From JBKQVT01 sp963727245 (GTDB lineage Bacteria; Planctomycetota; Planctomycetia; Pirellulales; Thermoguttaceae): DNA of 64,000 bases. The notes under the pieces are model-generated. The model searched no databases. It saw only the letters and a list, made by a program, of their open reading frames with translations, and was not told where the DNA came from. Positions 19,201 through 27,586 of this stretch are shown here, in pieces; position 1 is the first letter of the stretch; every line of letters begins with the position of its first letter. The translations under genes and the position numbers were made by a program. The stretch covers positions 50,500 through 114,499 of the forward strand of contig CAVSFO010000021.1 in NCBI GenBank assembly GCA_963727245.1, given 5' to 3'.

Positions 19201-20364
19201 ATGGAACGCCCGCTCGTCCATACCCCCCTGTACGATTGGCATGTCGCCCACGGCGCCCGCATGGTCGGGTTTGCCGGCTGGGCCATGCCGATGCAATACA
19301 CTTCGATCATTGACGAGCACCTGGCGACGCGGTCGGCGGCCGGCATCATCGATATTTCGCACATGGGCCGACTGCGGTTCGAGGGGCCTGGAGCGGCCGT
19401 CTTTCTGGCCGAGCTGCTCACCCGGCGGGTGGCCGACATGGAGCTCGGGCAGGTCCGCTACTCCCTGGTCACGAACGATCGGGGGGGCATCCTCGACGAC
19501 GTTCTGGTGGGCTATTACCGCAACGCCCACGGCCAGCCCTTCTACGTGGTCGTGGTCAATGCCAGCAACCGGCAGAAGATCGTCGATTGGGTCCTGGCCC
19601 ATCTGCCCCGGGAGCGGGCCGAAGCCCCCGGCCAGGAAGTCGTCTTCACCGACCTGAGCCGGCTCTGGGCCATGCTGGCCATTCAAGGGCCGCGCAGCGT
19701 GGAAATCCTCGAGCCTTTGATCGATGCGGACCTCCGCTCGATGCGTTATTACCGCGGCGGCCTCGTGCAGATCCTCCACCCCGCCGCCAAGCGCCAAGGC
19801 GGCATCATCAGCCGCACCGGCTATACCGGCGAAGACGGCTTCGAGTTGAGCGTCGGCAGCAACGTCGCCCTGGGCGTCTGGCAGGCCATCCTCCATTTGG
19901 GCCGGCCGCTGGGGCTGGTGCCCACCGGCCTGGGCGCCCGCGATACGCTGCGGCTGGAAGCGGGAATGCCGCTGTACGGCCACGAACTCAGCGAGCAGAT
20001 CGATCCCTTTGCGGCCGGGTTGGGATTCGCCTGCCACCTGGTCGGCTACGATTTTCCCGGCCGCGATGCCCTGCGGCGCATCGAGACGGGTCCCCCGGCC
20101 GCCGCCCGCGCCGGCCTGGAGCTGGCCGGCCGCCGCGTCGCCCGCGAGGGATATCCCATCTGCAAGGACGGCCAGCCGGTGGGACGCATCAGCAGCGGCA
20201 CCTTCTCGCCCACGCTGCAAAAGCCGATTGCCATGGGCTATCTGCCCCCGGAGTTGACCGCGCCGGGCACGCTGCTGACCGTGGATATCCGCGGCCATCA
20301 GGAAGAGGCCCGCGTGGTCGAGCTTCCTTTTTACCGCCGCAACAATAAAGGAGTGAAAAAGTGA
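19201..20364 (+). CDS. gcvT: Glycine cleavage system T protein (aminomethyltransferase)
   Basis: 387 residues. Transfers the aminomethyl group from lipoyl-H protein to tetrahydrofolate, releasing ammonia. The start MERPLVHTPLYDWHVAHGAR aligns with the family N-terminus; upstream in-frame codons lack similarity. Family blocks include MVGFAGWAMPMQY, DISHMGRLRFEGPGA, SRTGYTGEDGFEL (folate region), GLGARDTLRLEAGMPLYGHE and the C-terminal SGTFSPTLQKPIAMGYL. GTGA overlap with gcvH shows coupling. The usual gcvP genes do not follow within the window. Confidence 0.95.
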   Translation: MERPLVHTPLYDWHVAHGARMVGFAGWAMPMQYTSIIDEHLATRSAAGIIDISHMGRLRFEGPGAAVFLAELLTRRVADMELGQVRYSLVTNDRGGILDDVLVGYYRNAHGQPFYVVVVNASNRQKIVDWVLAHLPRERAEAPGQEVVFTDLSRLWAMLAIQGPRSVEILEPLIDADLRSMRYYRGGLVQILHPAAKRQGGIISRTGYTGEDGFELSVGSNVALGVWQAILHLGRPLGLVPTGLGARDTLRLEAGMPLYGHELSEQIDPFAAGLGFACHLVGYDFPGRDALRRIETGPPAAARAGLELAGRRVAREGYPICKDGQPVGRISSGTFSPTLQKPIAMGYLPPELTAPGTLLTVDIRGHQEEARVVELPFYRRNNKGVKK

Positions 20365-20762
20365 CGCCCGAGAAGTTGCTTTATGCCAAGACGCACGAGT
20401 GGGTCAGCGTGGAAACCGCCCCCGGCGGCGAGCAGATCGCCACCGTCGGGCTGTCCGCGTTCGCCATCAAGGCGCTGACGGACCTGGTCTACCTGGATTT
20501 GCCCGCCGTCGGTCGCAAGGTCCAGGCCGGCCAACCGCTGGGCGAGGTCGAATCGGTCAAGGCCGTCAGCGACCTCTATAGTCCCGTCGACGGCGAAATC
20601 GTGGCCGCCAACACGGCCATCACGCAAAAACTCCAGCACCTGGCCGAGGATCCCTACGGCGATGGCTGGCTGGTGAAAATCCGCGTCAGCAACCCCGCCG
20701 GCCTCGCCAGCTTGCTGGACTACCGCGCCTACGAGAAACAATGCCAGGCTGAGGAAGGATAA
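20361..20762 (+). CDS. gcvH: Glycine cleavage system H protein
   Basis: 133 residues, the normal size for the lipoyl-carrying shuttle protein. GTG start at 20361 has AAAGGAG eight bases upstream and overlaps the gcvT stop. LLYAKTHEWVSVE opens the protein. The lipoylation site is the Lys in GEVESVKAVSDLYSPVDGEI. DPYGDGWLVKIRVSNP closes the fold. Confidence 0.96.
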   Translation: MTPEKLLYAKTHEWVSVETAPGGEQIATVGLSAFAIKALTDLVYLDLPAVGRKVQAGQPLGEVESVKAVSDLYSPVDGEIVAANTAITQKLQHLAEDPYGDGWLVKIRVSNPAGLASLLDYRAYEKQCQAEEG

Positions 20763-20845
20763 AGGATGAAGGATGAAGGGTATAAAGGATATAGGATGAA
20801 ACCGACCGTCATACCTTCCGCCCTCCGCCTTCCCCCTTTTCCTAA

Positions 20846-20868
20846 TCCCTAATCCCTAATCCCTTACG
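20846..20868. repeat. AATCCCT tandem array abutting a start codon
   Basis: Three tandem units of AATCCCT just before ATG 20869, leaving no Shine-Dalgarno sequence. A GGATGAA/GGATATA-type run (AAGGATGAAGGATGAAGGG) lies 80 bases earlier, right after the gcvH stop. Similar arrays sit at 36454-36492 and, on the other strand, at 27482-27498. Confidence 0.6.
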
Positions 20869-22245
20869 ATGGACCAACTCGATCCGGCCATCCGCGAGCA
20901 ACTGGTCGCCTACCTGGACGGCGAGCTGGACGCCGAGAGCAGCCGCCGCATCGAGGAACTGCTGGCCAACGATCCGCGGGTCCGCGCCGCCTTGCAAGGG
21001 CTGGACCGCACCTGGGAACTGTTGGACGAGTTGGACACGCCGCCGGTCCGCGAGGGCTTCACGCACACGACGTTGGAAATGGTGGCGGTGGCCGCCGCCA
21101 AGGACGCCCAGCAGGCCCGTAGCGAGGCCCCGCGCCGCCGCCGGCAACGCCGGCTGCTGGTGCTGGCCGGTCTGTTGTGGGCCGGCCTGGCGGGCTTCCT
21201 CATCGCCAAGACCGTGCTTCCCGACCCCAACCGGGAACTGCTCCAAGACCTGCCGCTCCTGGAGAGCCTCGACCAGTACCGGGAAGTCGACAGCCTCGAC
21301 TTCCTGCGGCTGTTGGTCCGCAATAAACTCTTCGTCGAAGAGAGCGACGCCGGCGGCAGCGAGCCGGCCGAATCGCTCGCCCAACGACGCGATCGGATCA
21401 AAAGCATGAGCACCGCCCAGAAGGAGAACCTGCTGAACCGGCAGCAGCAATTCTCGAAGCTGGAGCCGGCCGAGCAGCAGCGGGTGCGGCAGTTGCACGA
21501 CCAGCTCCGCAGCGATCCCGAGGCCGCCAGGCTCCGCGAGGTGCTCACGCGCTATTACCAGTGGTTGACCGCGCTGCCGCAGTTTCGCCAATTGCAATTG
21601 AAGGAAGCGCCGCCGGAGCAGCGGATCCAGCAGATCAAGAAGATTCAACAATCGCAGGCGGCCAGCCAGCTCGACCCGCAGGATCGCGAGGCCTTGCGGC
21701 TCTGGATCGATCGCTACGTGCGGCAGCACGAGGCCCGGCTGCTGGAAATGGTGCCGGCGAATTACAAGAAAAAGATATCCAAGGTCGCTCCGGAAATGCG
21801 ACACCGCTGGGTCTTGGCCCTGATCTATAAGCGCTGGCAGCGGGTCGGCGCCCCGGCGCTGGCGACGTTGGGCAGCGGCGAGTTGGCCTCGCTGCGGGCC
21901 GGGCTTTCGCCGTCGACCCGCGCCCGGCTGGAAGCCCTGCCGACCGACAAGCAGTGGCAGAGGGTGGCGGAGTGGATCGGCCAGGTGTCGCGGCAGGCGG
22001 CGGCCCGGCGGCCCGCCGGCCCGCGGCTGCCCAACCTGGACGAGCAGTTGGCGCACTTTTTTGAATTTCACCTCGACGACGAAACCCGCGATCGCTTGAT
22101 GAGCCTGCCCGGCGACGAGATGCAGCAGCGCCTGCGGGATCGGTTCGACGGTTTCCAGCATCCGAACAAGGCCCCCGCCTCGCATTCGCCGCGGCCGGAC
22201 AAGGCCGGCAACGCGGCCAGGCCGAAAGCACCCGGCGGGCAGTAG
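20869..22245 (+). CDS. Anti-sigma-factor-like single-pass membrane protein
   Basis: 458 residues. The N-terminal ~50 residues (LVAYLDGELDAESSRRIEEL, LANDPRVRAAL) match the cytoplasmic anti-sigma zinc-finger-like domain of planctomycete ECF systems, although the Cys/His zinc ligands are missing. After a basic stretch (PRRRRQRRLL) there is one membrane helix (VLAGLLWAGLAGFLIAKTVL, about residues 105-125). The long outer part is helical, charged and Gln-rich (NLLNRQQQFSKLEPAEQQRV), recalling DUF3106-type segments, with a Pro-rich end. No ECF sigma gene is adjacent, so its partner is unknown. Confidence 0.65.
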   Translation: MDQLDPAIREQLVAYLDGELDAESSRRIEELLANDPRVRAALQGLDRTWELLDELDTPPVREGFTHTTLEMVAVAAAKDAQQARSEAPRRRRQRRLLVLAGLLWAGLAGFLIAKTVLPDPNRELLQDLPLLESLDQYREVDSLDFLRLLVRNKLFVEESDAGGSEPAESLAQRRDRIKSMSTAQKENLLNRQQQFSKLEPAEQQRVRQLHDQLRSDPEAARLREVLTRYYQWLTALPQFRQLQLKEAPPEQRIQQIKKIQQSQAASQLDPQDREALRLWIDRYVRQHEARLLEMVPANYKKKISKVAPEMRHRWVLALIYKRWQRVGAPALATLGSGELASLRAGLSPSTRARLEALPTDKQWQRVAEWIGQVSRQAAARRPAGPRLPNLDEQLAHFFEFHLDDETRDRLMSLPGDEMQQRLRDRFDGFQHPNKAPASHSPRPDKAGNAARPKAPGGQ

Positions 22246-22282
22246 GGCGTCATCCTTCGGAAAGTTTCTGCCGGCCAGAAAA

Positions 22283-22306
22283 GCCCCCCGTTTGCAACGG
22301 GGGGGC
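22283..22306. repeat. GC-rich hairpin, terminator-like on the minus strand
   Basis: GCCCCCCGTTTGCAACGGGG GGGC folds into a strong stem; on the minus strand it is followed by CTTTTCT. No minus-strand gene ends here, so it is more likely one of a small repeat group that includes 22932-22958 and 27499-27528. Confidence 0.5.
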
Positions 22307-22325
22307 GAAGCGGACAGGAGCGTGT

Positions 22326-22530
22326 CGTTCCTGCCCCGCGGGGGCATTTGAAATTAGCCCATCAGTTCACCGCTGGGAAAGAGGTTGCAAGAAGCTCCAT
22401 CGTACAAGTCCCGTAGGGACGACCGAAGGCCGCCGGTTCAGCCGTCTCTGCCGGGACTGACGGACAGCCCGGGTCGCCCGCCTTCCCAGCAATGAATTGC
22501 TGGGCTACTTTCAATCGTCCCGTCGGGACT
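22326..22530. repeat. Family C composite hairpin repeat, copy 2 (~205 bp)
   Basis: Same order of elements as 7077-7280: CCTGCCCCGCGGGGGCA, GCCCATCAGTTCACCGCTGG, AAGTCCCGTAGGGACGAC, GCCGGGACTGACGGACAGCC, CCAGCAATGAATTGCTGG, CGTCCCGTCGGGACT. Both copies are in the same orientation. The gap 22246-23053 holds this repeat, two hairpins and a heptamer run, and no gene I can support. Confidence 0.8.
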
Positions 22531-22931
22531 CATGCACCGAGCCGCCTCGCTTCCCGCTGCGCAAGCCGGCCCGCAACCCCCGGCCGTTATCCTTCCCGTC
22601 CCGCGTCTCCGCGCGAGCCTTGCCTCTTGGGTCGGCATCCGCGGCGAACCGTTGGCCCATCGGGCCGACGCGCGATTGACCGCCACCTGCCGAGAACCCC
22701 GGGCGCCGCCCCGCCCATTTCTTCGCCTTGAAATCGGGCCACTGCTTCCGCTATAACGGCAGCCGAGGCAATCCACCGCGGGAGCAAGCATCCGCAGGTT
22801 GCACCGCTCGGCGCGAGATGCGTTGTTTGCCCCGAGAGGGGCACCAGAGTACAGCCCGGGGTTGCCGCCCCGGCAACCGTCTGCACGACGGGCAAACGCG
22901 CCGGCGGCATCGCCGTGGCTGGAGGCACCGA

Positions 22932-22958
22932 CCCCCCCGACGCAGTCGGGGGGCTTTT
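22932..22958 (+). terminator. Rho-independent terminator-like hairpin
   Basis: CCCCCCGAC, loop GCA, GTCGGGGGG, followed by CTTTTCT. It could end transcription arriving from the anti-sigma-like gene, about 100 bases before thrS. The same stem sequence is used at 27499-27528 on the other strand. Confidence 0.55.
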
Positions 22959-22960
22959 CT

Positions 22961-22997
22961 CCGGCCCCCGGCCCCTGGCCCCCGGCCCCTGGCCCCT
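22961..22997. repeat. Heptamer array (CCCCTGG type), short copy
   Basis: Five 7-nt units alternating CCGGCCC and CTGGCCC, ahead of CTCTATACTACAGGG and thrS. Related to the longer arrays at 32810-32918 and 33369-33436. Confidence 0.65.
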
Positions 22998-23053
22998 CTA
23001 TACTACAGGGCAGTTGCCTGCTCACCCCGCCCAAGGAAGCCAAACGGGAGATC

Positions 23054-25036
23054 ATGCTCAAGGTAGTCCTGCCCGACGGAAGCGTTCTGGAATTCTCGCG
23101 TCGCGTGCGCCCCATCGACATCGCCGCCCAGATCGGGCCGCGGCTGGCCAAGGCGACCCTGGCGGCTGAAGTGGACGGCCAGATCGTCGGCGCCGACGCC
23201 ACGCTGCCCGACGAAGGGCAGATTCGCCTGCGGCTGCTCACGGCCAGGGACCCGGAAGCCCTGGACATCCTGCGGCATTCGTGCGCCCACGTGATGGCCC
23301 GGGCGGTGATGCGGCTGTTCGAGGGGGTGCAATTGGCCTTCGGGCCGACGGTGGACAACGGTTTCTATTACGATTTTCAGATGGAGCACACGCTTTCGGA
23401 GGAGGATTTTCCCCGGATCGAGGCCGAGATGGCGCGGATCGTGGCGGAAAACGAGCCCTTCGAGCGGGTGGAAATGGAGCGCAGCGAGGCCCTGCAATTC
23501 TGGCAGGACTTGGGTCAGGCGCTCAAGGTCGAACACCTCCGCGAGGGCCTGGCCGACGAGGCCAGCGTGTCGCTCTATCGCCAGGGCGAGTTCGTCGATC
23601 TGTGCCGGGGGCCGCACCTGCCGGCCGCCGGGGCCATCGGGGCCTTCAAACTCCTCTCCGTCGCCGGCGCCTATTGGAAAGGCGACGCCCAGCGGCAGCA
23701 GTTGCAGCGGCTCTATGGCACCGCCTGGTTCACGAAGCAGGACCTCGACGCCTATCTGCGGCGGGTGGAAGAGGCCAAGCGCCGCGATCATCGCGTGCTG
23801 GGCAAGCAACTGGAGCTGTTCCTCATCGATCCGGCCGTCGGCTCCGGGCTGGTGCTGTGGCTGCCCAAGGGGGCGGTCGTCCGCCGGCAACTGGAAAACT
23901 TCCTCTACGACGAGTTGCTGCGGCGGGGATATCAGCCGGTCTACACGCCGGTGATCGGCAACGTCCACTTGTACGAGGTTTCCGGCCATTTTCCCTATTA
24001 CAAGGACAGCCAGTTCCCGCCCATCGAGTTGGAAGAGGGCGAGCGCTACCTGTTGCGGCCGATGAACTGCCCGCATCACGTGACGATCTACAAGTCGAAG
24101 CCGCGCAGCTATCGGGAGCTGCCGCTGCGGCTGGCCGAGTTCGGCACGGTGCACCGCTACGAGCAGTCGGGCGAGTTGAGCGGCATGATCCGGGTGCGCG
24201 GATTCACGCAGGACGACGCCCACATTTTCTGCACCGAAGAGCAGGTGGCCGACGAGTTTCGCGGCTGCCTGGAAATGACCCGTTTCGTGCTGCGGACGCT
24301 GGGGCTGGACGACTATCGCGTGCGGCTGGGCTTTTCCGATCCGGCCAGCGACAAGTACGTGGGCAGTGCGGAGACGTGGCGGCGTGCGGAAGCGGCCTTG
24401 GAGTCGGTCTGCCGCGAGCTGGACCTGCCCGGGCTGAGCGTGGAGCGGGGCGAGGCGGCGTTCTACGGCCCCAAGGCCGACTTCGTGGTGGCCGACTGCA
24501 TCGGCCGCGACTGGCAATTGGGCACCGTGCAATTGGATTACAATCTGCCCAGTCCGCAGCGGTTCGGCTTGGAGTACATCGGCGCCGACAACCATCCCCA
24601 CCAGCCGGTGATGATTCACCGGGCCCCGTTCGGTTCCTTCGAGCGGTTCGTGGGGATGTTGATCGAGCACTTTGCCGGGGCCTTTCCCCTTTGGCTGGCT
24701 CCGGAGCAGGCCAGGGTCATGGTCGTCAGCGAGAAGGTCGCGGAGTACGGCCGGCAGGTGGAAACGCGGTTGCGGGCGGCCGGGCTGCGGGTCTCGGGCG
24801 ACTACCGGGCGGAGAAGATCGGCTCGAAGATCCGCGATGCCCAACTGGAGCTGGTTCCGTACATGCTGGTGCTGGGCGGCCGGGAGGCGGAGAGCGGCCA
24901 GGTGGCCCTGCGGGACCGCCTGGAAGGCGACCTGGGGGCCATGCCCCTGGAAGCGGCGGTGGCCCGGCTCGAGGAGGAAATCGCCGCCAAGACGATCCGG
25001 CGGGCGGCCAAGGGCGCGGCGGGCTCGGGAAAATAG
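23054..25036 (+). CDS. thrS: Threonine-tRNA ligase
   Basis: 660 residues, full length. ATG 23054 follows CGGGAG and starts the TGS domain (LKVVLPDGSVLEFSRRVRPI). The editing domain has the HxxxH metal/catalytic pair in HSCAHVMARAV and the CxxxH site in DLCRGPH. The class II core shows motif 2 around RPMNCPHHVTIYK and RYEQSGELSGMIRVRGFTQD, and motif 3 in HRAPFGSFERFVGMLIEHFA; the anticodon-binding domain follows (ARVMVVSEKVAEYG). Zn ligands fit Cys in MNCPHH and later His residues. Transcription start elements are not clear; I see no T-box leader. Confidence 0.97.
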   Translation: MLKVVLPDGSVLEFSRRVRPIDIAAQIGPRLAKATLAAEVDGQIVGADATLPDEGQIRLRLLTARDPEALDILRHSCAHVMARAVMRLFEGVQLAFGPTVDNGFYYDFQMEHTLSEEDFPRIEAEMARIVAENEPFERVEMERSEALQFWQDLGQALKVEHLREGLADEASVSLYRQGEFVDLCRGPHLPAAGAIGAFKLLSVAGAYWKGDAQRQQLQRLYGTAWFTKQDLDAYLRRVEEAKRRDHRVLGKQLELFLIDPAVGSGLVLWLPKGAVVRRQLENFLYDELLRRGYQPVYTPVIGNVHLYEVSGHFPYYKDSQFPPIELEEGERYLLRPMNCPHHVTIYKSKPRSYRELPLRLAEFGTVHRYEQSGELSGMIRVRGFTQDDAHIFCTEEQVADEFRGCLEMTRFVLRTLGLDDYRVRLGFSDPASDKYVGSAETWRRAEAALESVCRELDLPGLSVERGEAAFYGPKADFVVADCIGRDWQLGTVQLDYNLPSPQRFGLEYIGADNHPHQPVMIHRAPFGSFERFVGMLIEHFAGAFPLWLAPEQARVMVVSEKVAEYGRQVETRLRAAGLRVSGDYRAEKIGSKIRDAQLELVPYMLVLGGREAESGQVALRDRLEGDLGAMPLEAAVARLEEEIAAKTIRRAAKGAAGSGK

Positions 25037-25058
25037 GTAGGGGGGGATGGTTCATCGG

Positions 25059-25169
25059 GTGCCATGACCAGGCTTCACCTGCTGCCCGGCTCGTCCAGCC
25101 GTGCTACGGGCGGCGACATGCCGGCACTGCTGGACAAGCCGGGCACCGGGCGAAGCCTGGTCGTGGCAC
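25059..25169. repeat. Long imperfect hairpin between thrS and infC
   Basis: Outer arms GTGCCATGACCAGGCTTC and GAAGCCTGGTCGTGGCAC, inner arms GCCCGGCTCGTCCAGC and GCTGGACAAGCCGGGC. The whole ~110-nt segment folds on itself. No homologous copy seen elsewhere in the window. Confidence 0.65.
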
Positions 25170-25265
25170 CGAAAGGTCATGAGGATTTGGGGGAATTTTC
25201 AGGCCGGGGCAGTTGACTTGCGCCGCCGGCTGGGCCATACTCGAATAGAAAATATGGGGTCTATT

Positions 25266-25317
25266 CCAGGGGACTGTCCCGATTTTCGTGTCAGCGAAAA
25301 TGGGACTGTCCCCCTGG
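25266..25317. repeat. Family B palindrome (GGGGACTGTCCC...CGAAAATGGGACTGTCCCC)
   Basis: Near-perfect ~22-bp arms around a TGTCA loop, about 30 bases upstream of infC. The core GGGACTGTCCC is itself almost self-complementary, so the element is a nested palindrome. Other members: 51101-51150, 55569-55618, 63101-63141 (inside a gene), 63886-63936, and a half element at about 26507-26523. Confidence 0.85.
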
Positions 25318-25345
25318 CGCTACGAGTAGAAAACAGGAGCGTTTT

Positions 25346-25888
25346 TTGTCCATAGGGTTCAAGGGGAGGACTTCGGCTATCGAACCACTGAAAAAGCAGC
25401 AGCGGATCAACGAACAGATCCGTGTCTCGCCGGTCCGCGTGATCGACGGCGAAGGGGTGCAGTTGGGAATCTTGGCGACCGAGGAGGCCATCAAGGCCGC
25501 CCGCAAGGTCAATCTGGACCTGGTCGAGGTGGCACCCAACGAGGAGCCGCCGGTCTGCCGTATCATGGACTACGGCAAGTACAAGTACCAGCAGAAGAAG
25601 CGGCAGCACAAGGTCCAGGCCCATCAGGCCAAGATGAAGGAGATTCGCGTGCGGCCCAAGACCGGCGAGCACGACATCGTCGTGAAGGTCAACCGCGCCC
25701 GCGAGTTCCTCCAGCACAAGTACAAGGTGATCGTCACGGTGGTCTTCCGGGGGCGGGAGCTGGCCCACATCGAGGAGGGCCGCCGGGTGATCGACGGCGT
25801 CATCGCCCAACTGGCCGACATCTCCCGCATCGAGGCGGTGCCGGTCCATCATGGCCGCCGCATGATCTGTACGCTGGCCCCCAAGTAG
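25346..25888 (+). CDS. infC: Translation initiation factor IF-3
   Basis: Binds the 30S subunit and proofreads start-codon pairing. Family blocks: QQRINEQIRVSPVRVID, LDLVEVAPNEEPPVCRIMDY, GKYKYQQKKRQ, MKEIRVRPKTGEHD and GRRMICTLAPK at the end. No ATG lies upstream of RINEQ. TTG at 25346 has AGGAG six bases upstream; ATC at 25379 has the very strong AAGGGGAGGA about nine bases upstream. Either start is rare. In E. coli infC a rare AUU start lets IF-3 repress itself, so one may expect the same here. rpmI and rplT, usual followers, are not downstream. Confidence 0.95.
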   Translation: MSIGFKGRTSAIEPLKKQQRINEQIRVSPVRVIDGEGVQLGILATEEAIKAARKVNLDLVEVAPNEEPPVCRIMDYGKYKYQQKKRQHKVQAHQAKMKEIRVRPKTGEHDIVVKVNRAREFLQHKYKVIVTVVFRGRELAHIEEGRRVIDGVIAQLADISRIEAVPVHHGRRMICTLAPK

Positions 25889-26008
25889 TTTCGCTTGCAA
25901 GGCGGGCCGGTTGCGCGTAGGATGAAGTTTGGAAAGGCGTTATTTTCAGGACCGGGTGGTCCGGCCGGCAAACGTCGGAAGAGTCGCAGTTCTGCGGGAG
26001 GCACGTTC

Positions 26009-26468
26009 ATGAAGAGAACCTCGTACATCCTGTTTACGCTGACGCTGCTCGGCGGCATTGCCGGAAGCATCCTCTTGACGCCGGCGAGCAGCTTGGCGCA
26101 ATCCAAGAGCAGCAAGTCGACGAAAAAGGGCCCCGATACCTGGGCCGTCGTTCAGGTCGGCGACGATATCAAAGTAATCCACACCGGCGAAATCAATGGC
26201 GCAAAGAAGAAAGTCACCGACGATTACAACGCGGCGATGAAGAAGTACACGGAGGAGAAGAGAAGCAATCCGAAGGCCGACAAGCCGGTGAAGGTGAAGT
26301 TCTCGGTCCTGCGAAGGGGCATCAAGAGCGAGGAAGAGGCCGACGACTTCCGCGACAAGAAGCTCGACGAGGCCGACAAGAAGGCGGAGGCCAAGACGGA
26401 CTCCAAAGGGAGGCGCTAAAGGCGACTCCAAAGACGACTCCAGCAGCGACTCCAAGAGCGACAAGTAA
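26009..26468 (+). CDS. Small secreted charged protein (frameshift near the C-terminus)
   Basis: ATG 26009 after GCGGGAGG opens a signal peptide (YILFTLTLLGGIAGSILL, cleavage near SLAQS). The mature part is Lys/Asp/Glu-rich with a small hydrophobic core (DTWAVVQVGDDIKVIHTGEI, VKFSVLRRGIKSEEEADDF). As sequenced it stops at 26419 after SKGRR; one G too many in GGG near 26408 would explain this, since the next frame continues GGAKGDSKDDSSSDSKSDK to TAA at 26466-26468. Conserved in kind among planctomycetes, function unknown. Confidence 0.65.
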
Positions 26469-26585
26469 GCCGCCCGCCCGTGGGCAAGCGCCCCCTGCGA
26501 CGCAACGGGGACAGTCCCCTTGGAACGCTCGCCCGGCGCAGCGGGAAAATGCGCCTGCCCGCGGACGTGCCGGGCTGATGTAGGC

Positions 26586-27470
26586 TCAGCCCCCGACTCC
26601 GCGCCGGCCCACTTCCCACCAGGCCAGCATTTTCGCTGCCAAGCGGGCGGCCGACAGGTCGCAGCCCGGCGGATGCGGCGACGCCACCAGTTCCACCAGG
26701 TCGGCGCCCAGCAGGCGGCAGGGCGACTCGGCAGCCACCGCCCGGATCACCTCCATCGTCTGCTGCCAACTTAGCCCGCCCGGCTGGGGCGTGCCCGTGC
26801 TGGGGAACACCGCCGGATCGAGGCCGTCAACGTCGATGCTCAGATAGACCTTGCCGCCGAGTCCGCGCAGCGTGGCCAGCAGCCGGTCCCACTGCCCGGC
26901 CAGTTGGTGCGCGTAGTACGTGGTGATCCGCGGGCCGCGGGCGATCAACTCATATTCCGGCCGCGACAGGCTGCGGATGCCGATCTGCAGCAGCCGGCAT
27001 CCCCGCTCCCAGAGGCGTCGCATCACCGTGCCGTGGGACCAGCGGCGGCCTTCCAGCTCGTCGGCCAGGTCGGCGTGGGCGTCGACGTGGACGATGGTGA
27101 CATCGCCCAAGTCGTCGGTCAGGCCGTCCAACACGCCGTAGCTGATCGTGTGTTCTCCTCCCAAGGCCAGCAGGAATTTGTCGCGATGGGCCGCCGCCAG
27201 CCGGGCCGTGGCCGCCAGGTAGTCTTCCAGACCTCCGCCGGGCGCAAGCGGCGGCAGGGTGTGGAGCCGCGGACTGCGGGCGAAGTCGACCAGCGTTTCC
27301 TCGTCGAACAGCTCCACCTGGCCGCTCGCTTCCAGGATGGCCTGGGGCGCCCGCCAGGTCCCCGTCCCATAGCTAACGGTCATTTCCAGCGGCAAGGGCA
27401 GGACGACGACATCCGCCTGGTCGAGGTCACAGGGGGGCGGGCGGAGGAACTGAGCGGGTTCGGGCGTCAT
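26586..27470 (-). CDS. speB: Agmatinase-family ureohydrolase
   Basis: 294 residues. Hydrolyses agmatine to putrescine and urea using a two-manganese centre. Metal-binding motifs are LALGGEHTISYG, VHVDAHADL and SIDVDGLDP. The N-terminal PLPLEMTVSYGTGTWRAPQA is the family entry. It fits with the pyruvoyl arginine decarboxylase at 32256-32810, which would supply agmatine. It lies downstream of, and in the same direction as, the toxin-antitoxin pair but with a terminator-like hairpin between them. Confidence 0.92.
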   Translation of the reverse strand: MTPEPAQFLRPPPCDLDQADVVVLPLPLEMTVSYGTGTWRAPQAILEASGQVELFDEETLVDFARSPRLHTLPPLAPGGGLEDYLAATARLAAAHRDKFLLALGGEHTISYGVLDGLTDDLGDVTIVHVDAHADLADELEGRRWSHGTVMRRLWERGCRLLQIGIRSLSRPEYELIARGPRITTYYAHQLAGQWDRLLATLRGLGGKVYLSIDVDGLDPAVFPSTGTPQPGGLSWQQTMEVIRAVAAESPCRLLGADLVELVASPHPPGCDLSAARLAAKMLAWWEVGRRGVGG

Positions 27471-27498
27471 GGGAGCGAGGGGAGGGATTAGGGATTGG

Positions 27499-27528
27499 GA
27501 AAAAGCCCCCCGACTGCGTCGGGGGGGC
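27499..27528 (-). terminator. Terminator-like hairpin after the toxin gene
   Basis: On the minus strand: CCCCCCGAC, loop GCA, GTCGGGGGG, then CTTTTTCCC. It lies about 60 bases past the ParE stop and just before the AATCCCT-type run and speB start, so it probably separates the two units. Confidence 0.6.
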
Positions 27529-27586
27529 GGGTCGAGGGTTCATCGTTACTTGGCAATTGGAAAACGGGATTGGTAATGGGGCCTCG

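Noticed and set aside
22246..23053. Small protein genes in the gap before thrS
   Set aside because: Open frames there overlap hairpin repeats and have no ribosome site or family similarity.
22700..23053. T-box riboswitch before thrS
   Set aside because: I found no specifier-loop or T-box consensus; the leader is made of repeats and a terminator-like hairpin.
23003..25182. Long frames overlapping thrS on both strands
   Set aside because: ThrRS motifs are complete on the plus strand; the others are shadows.
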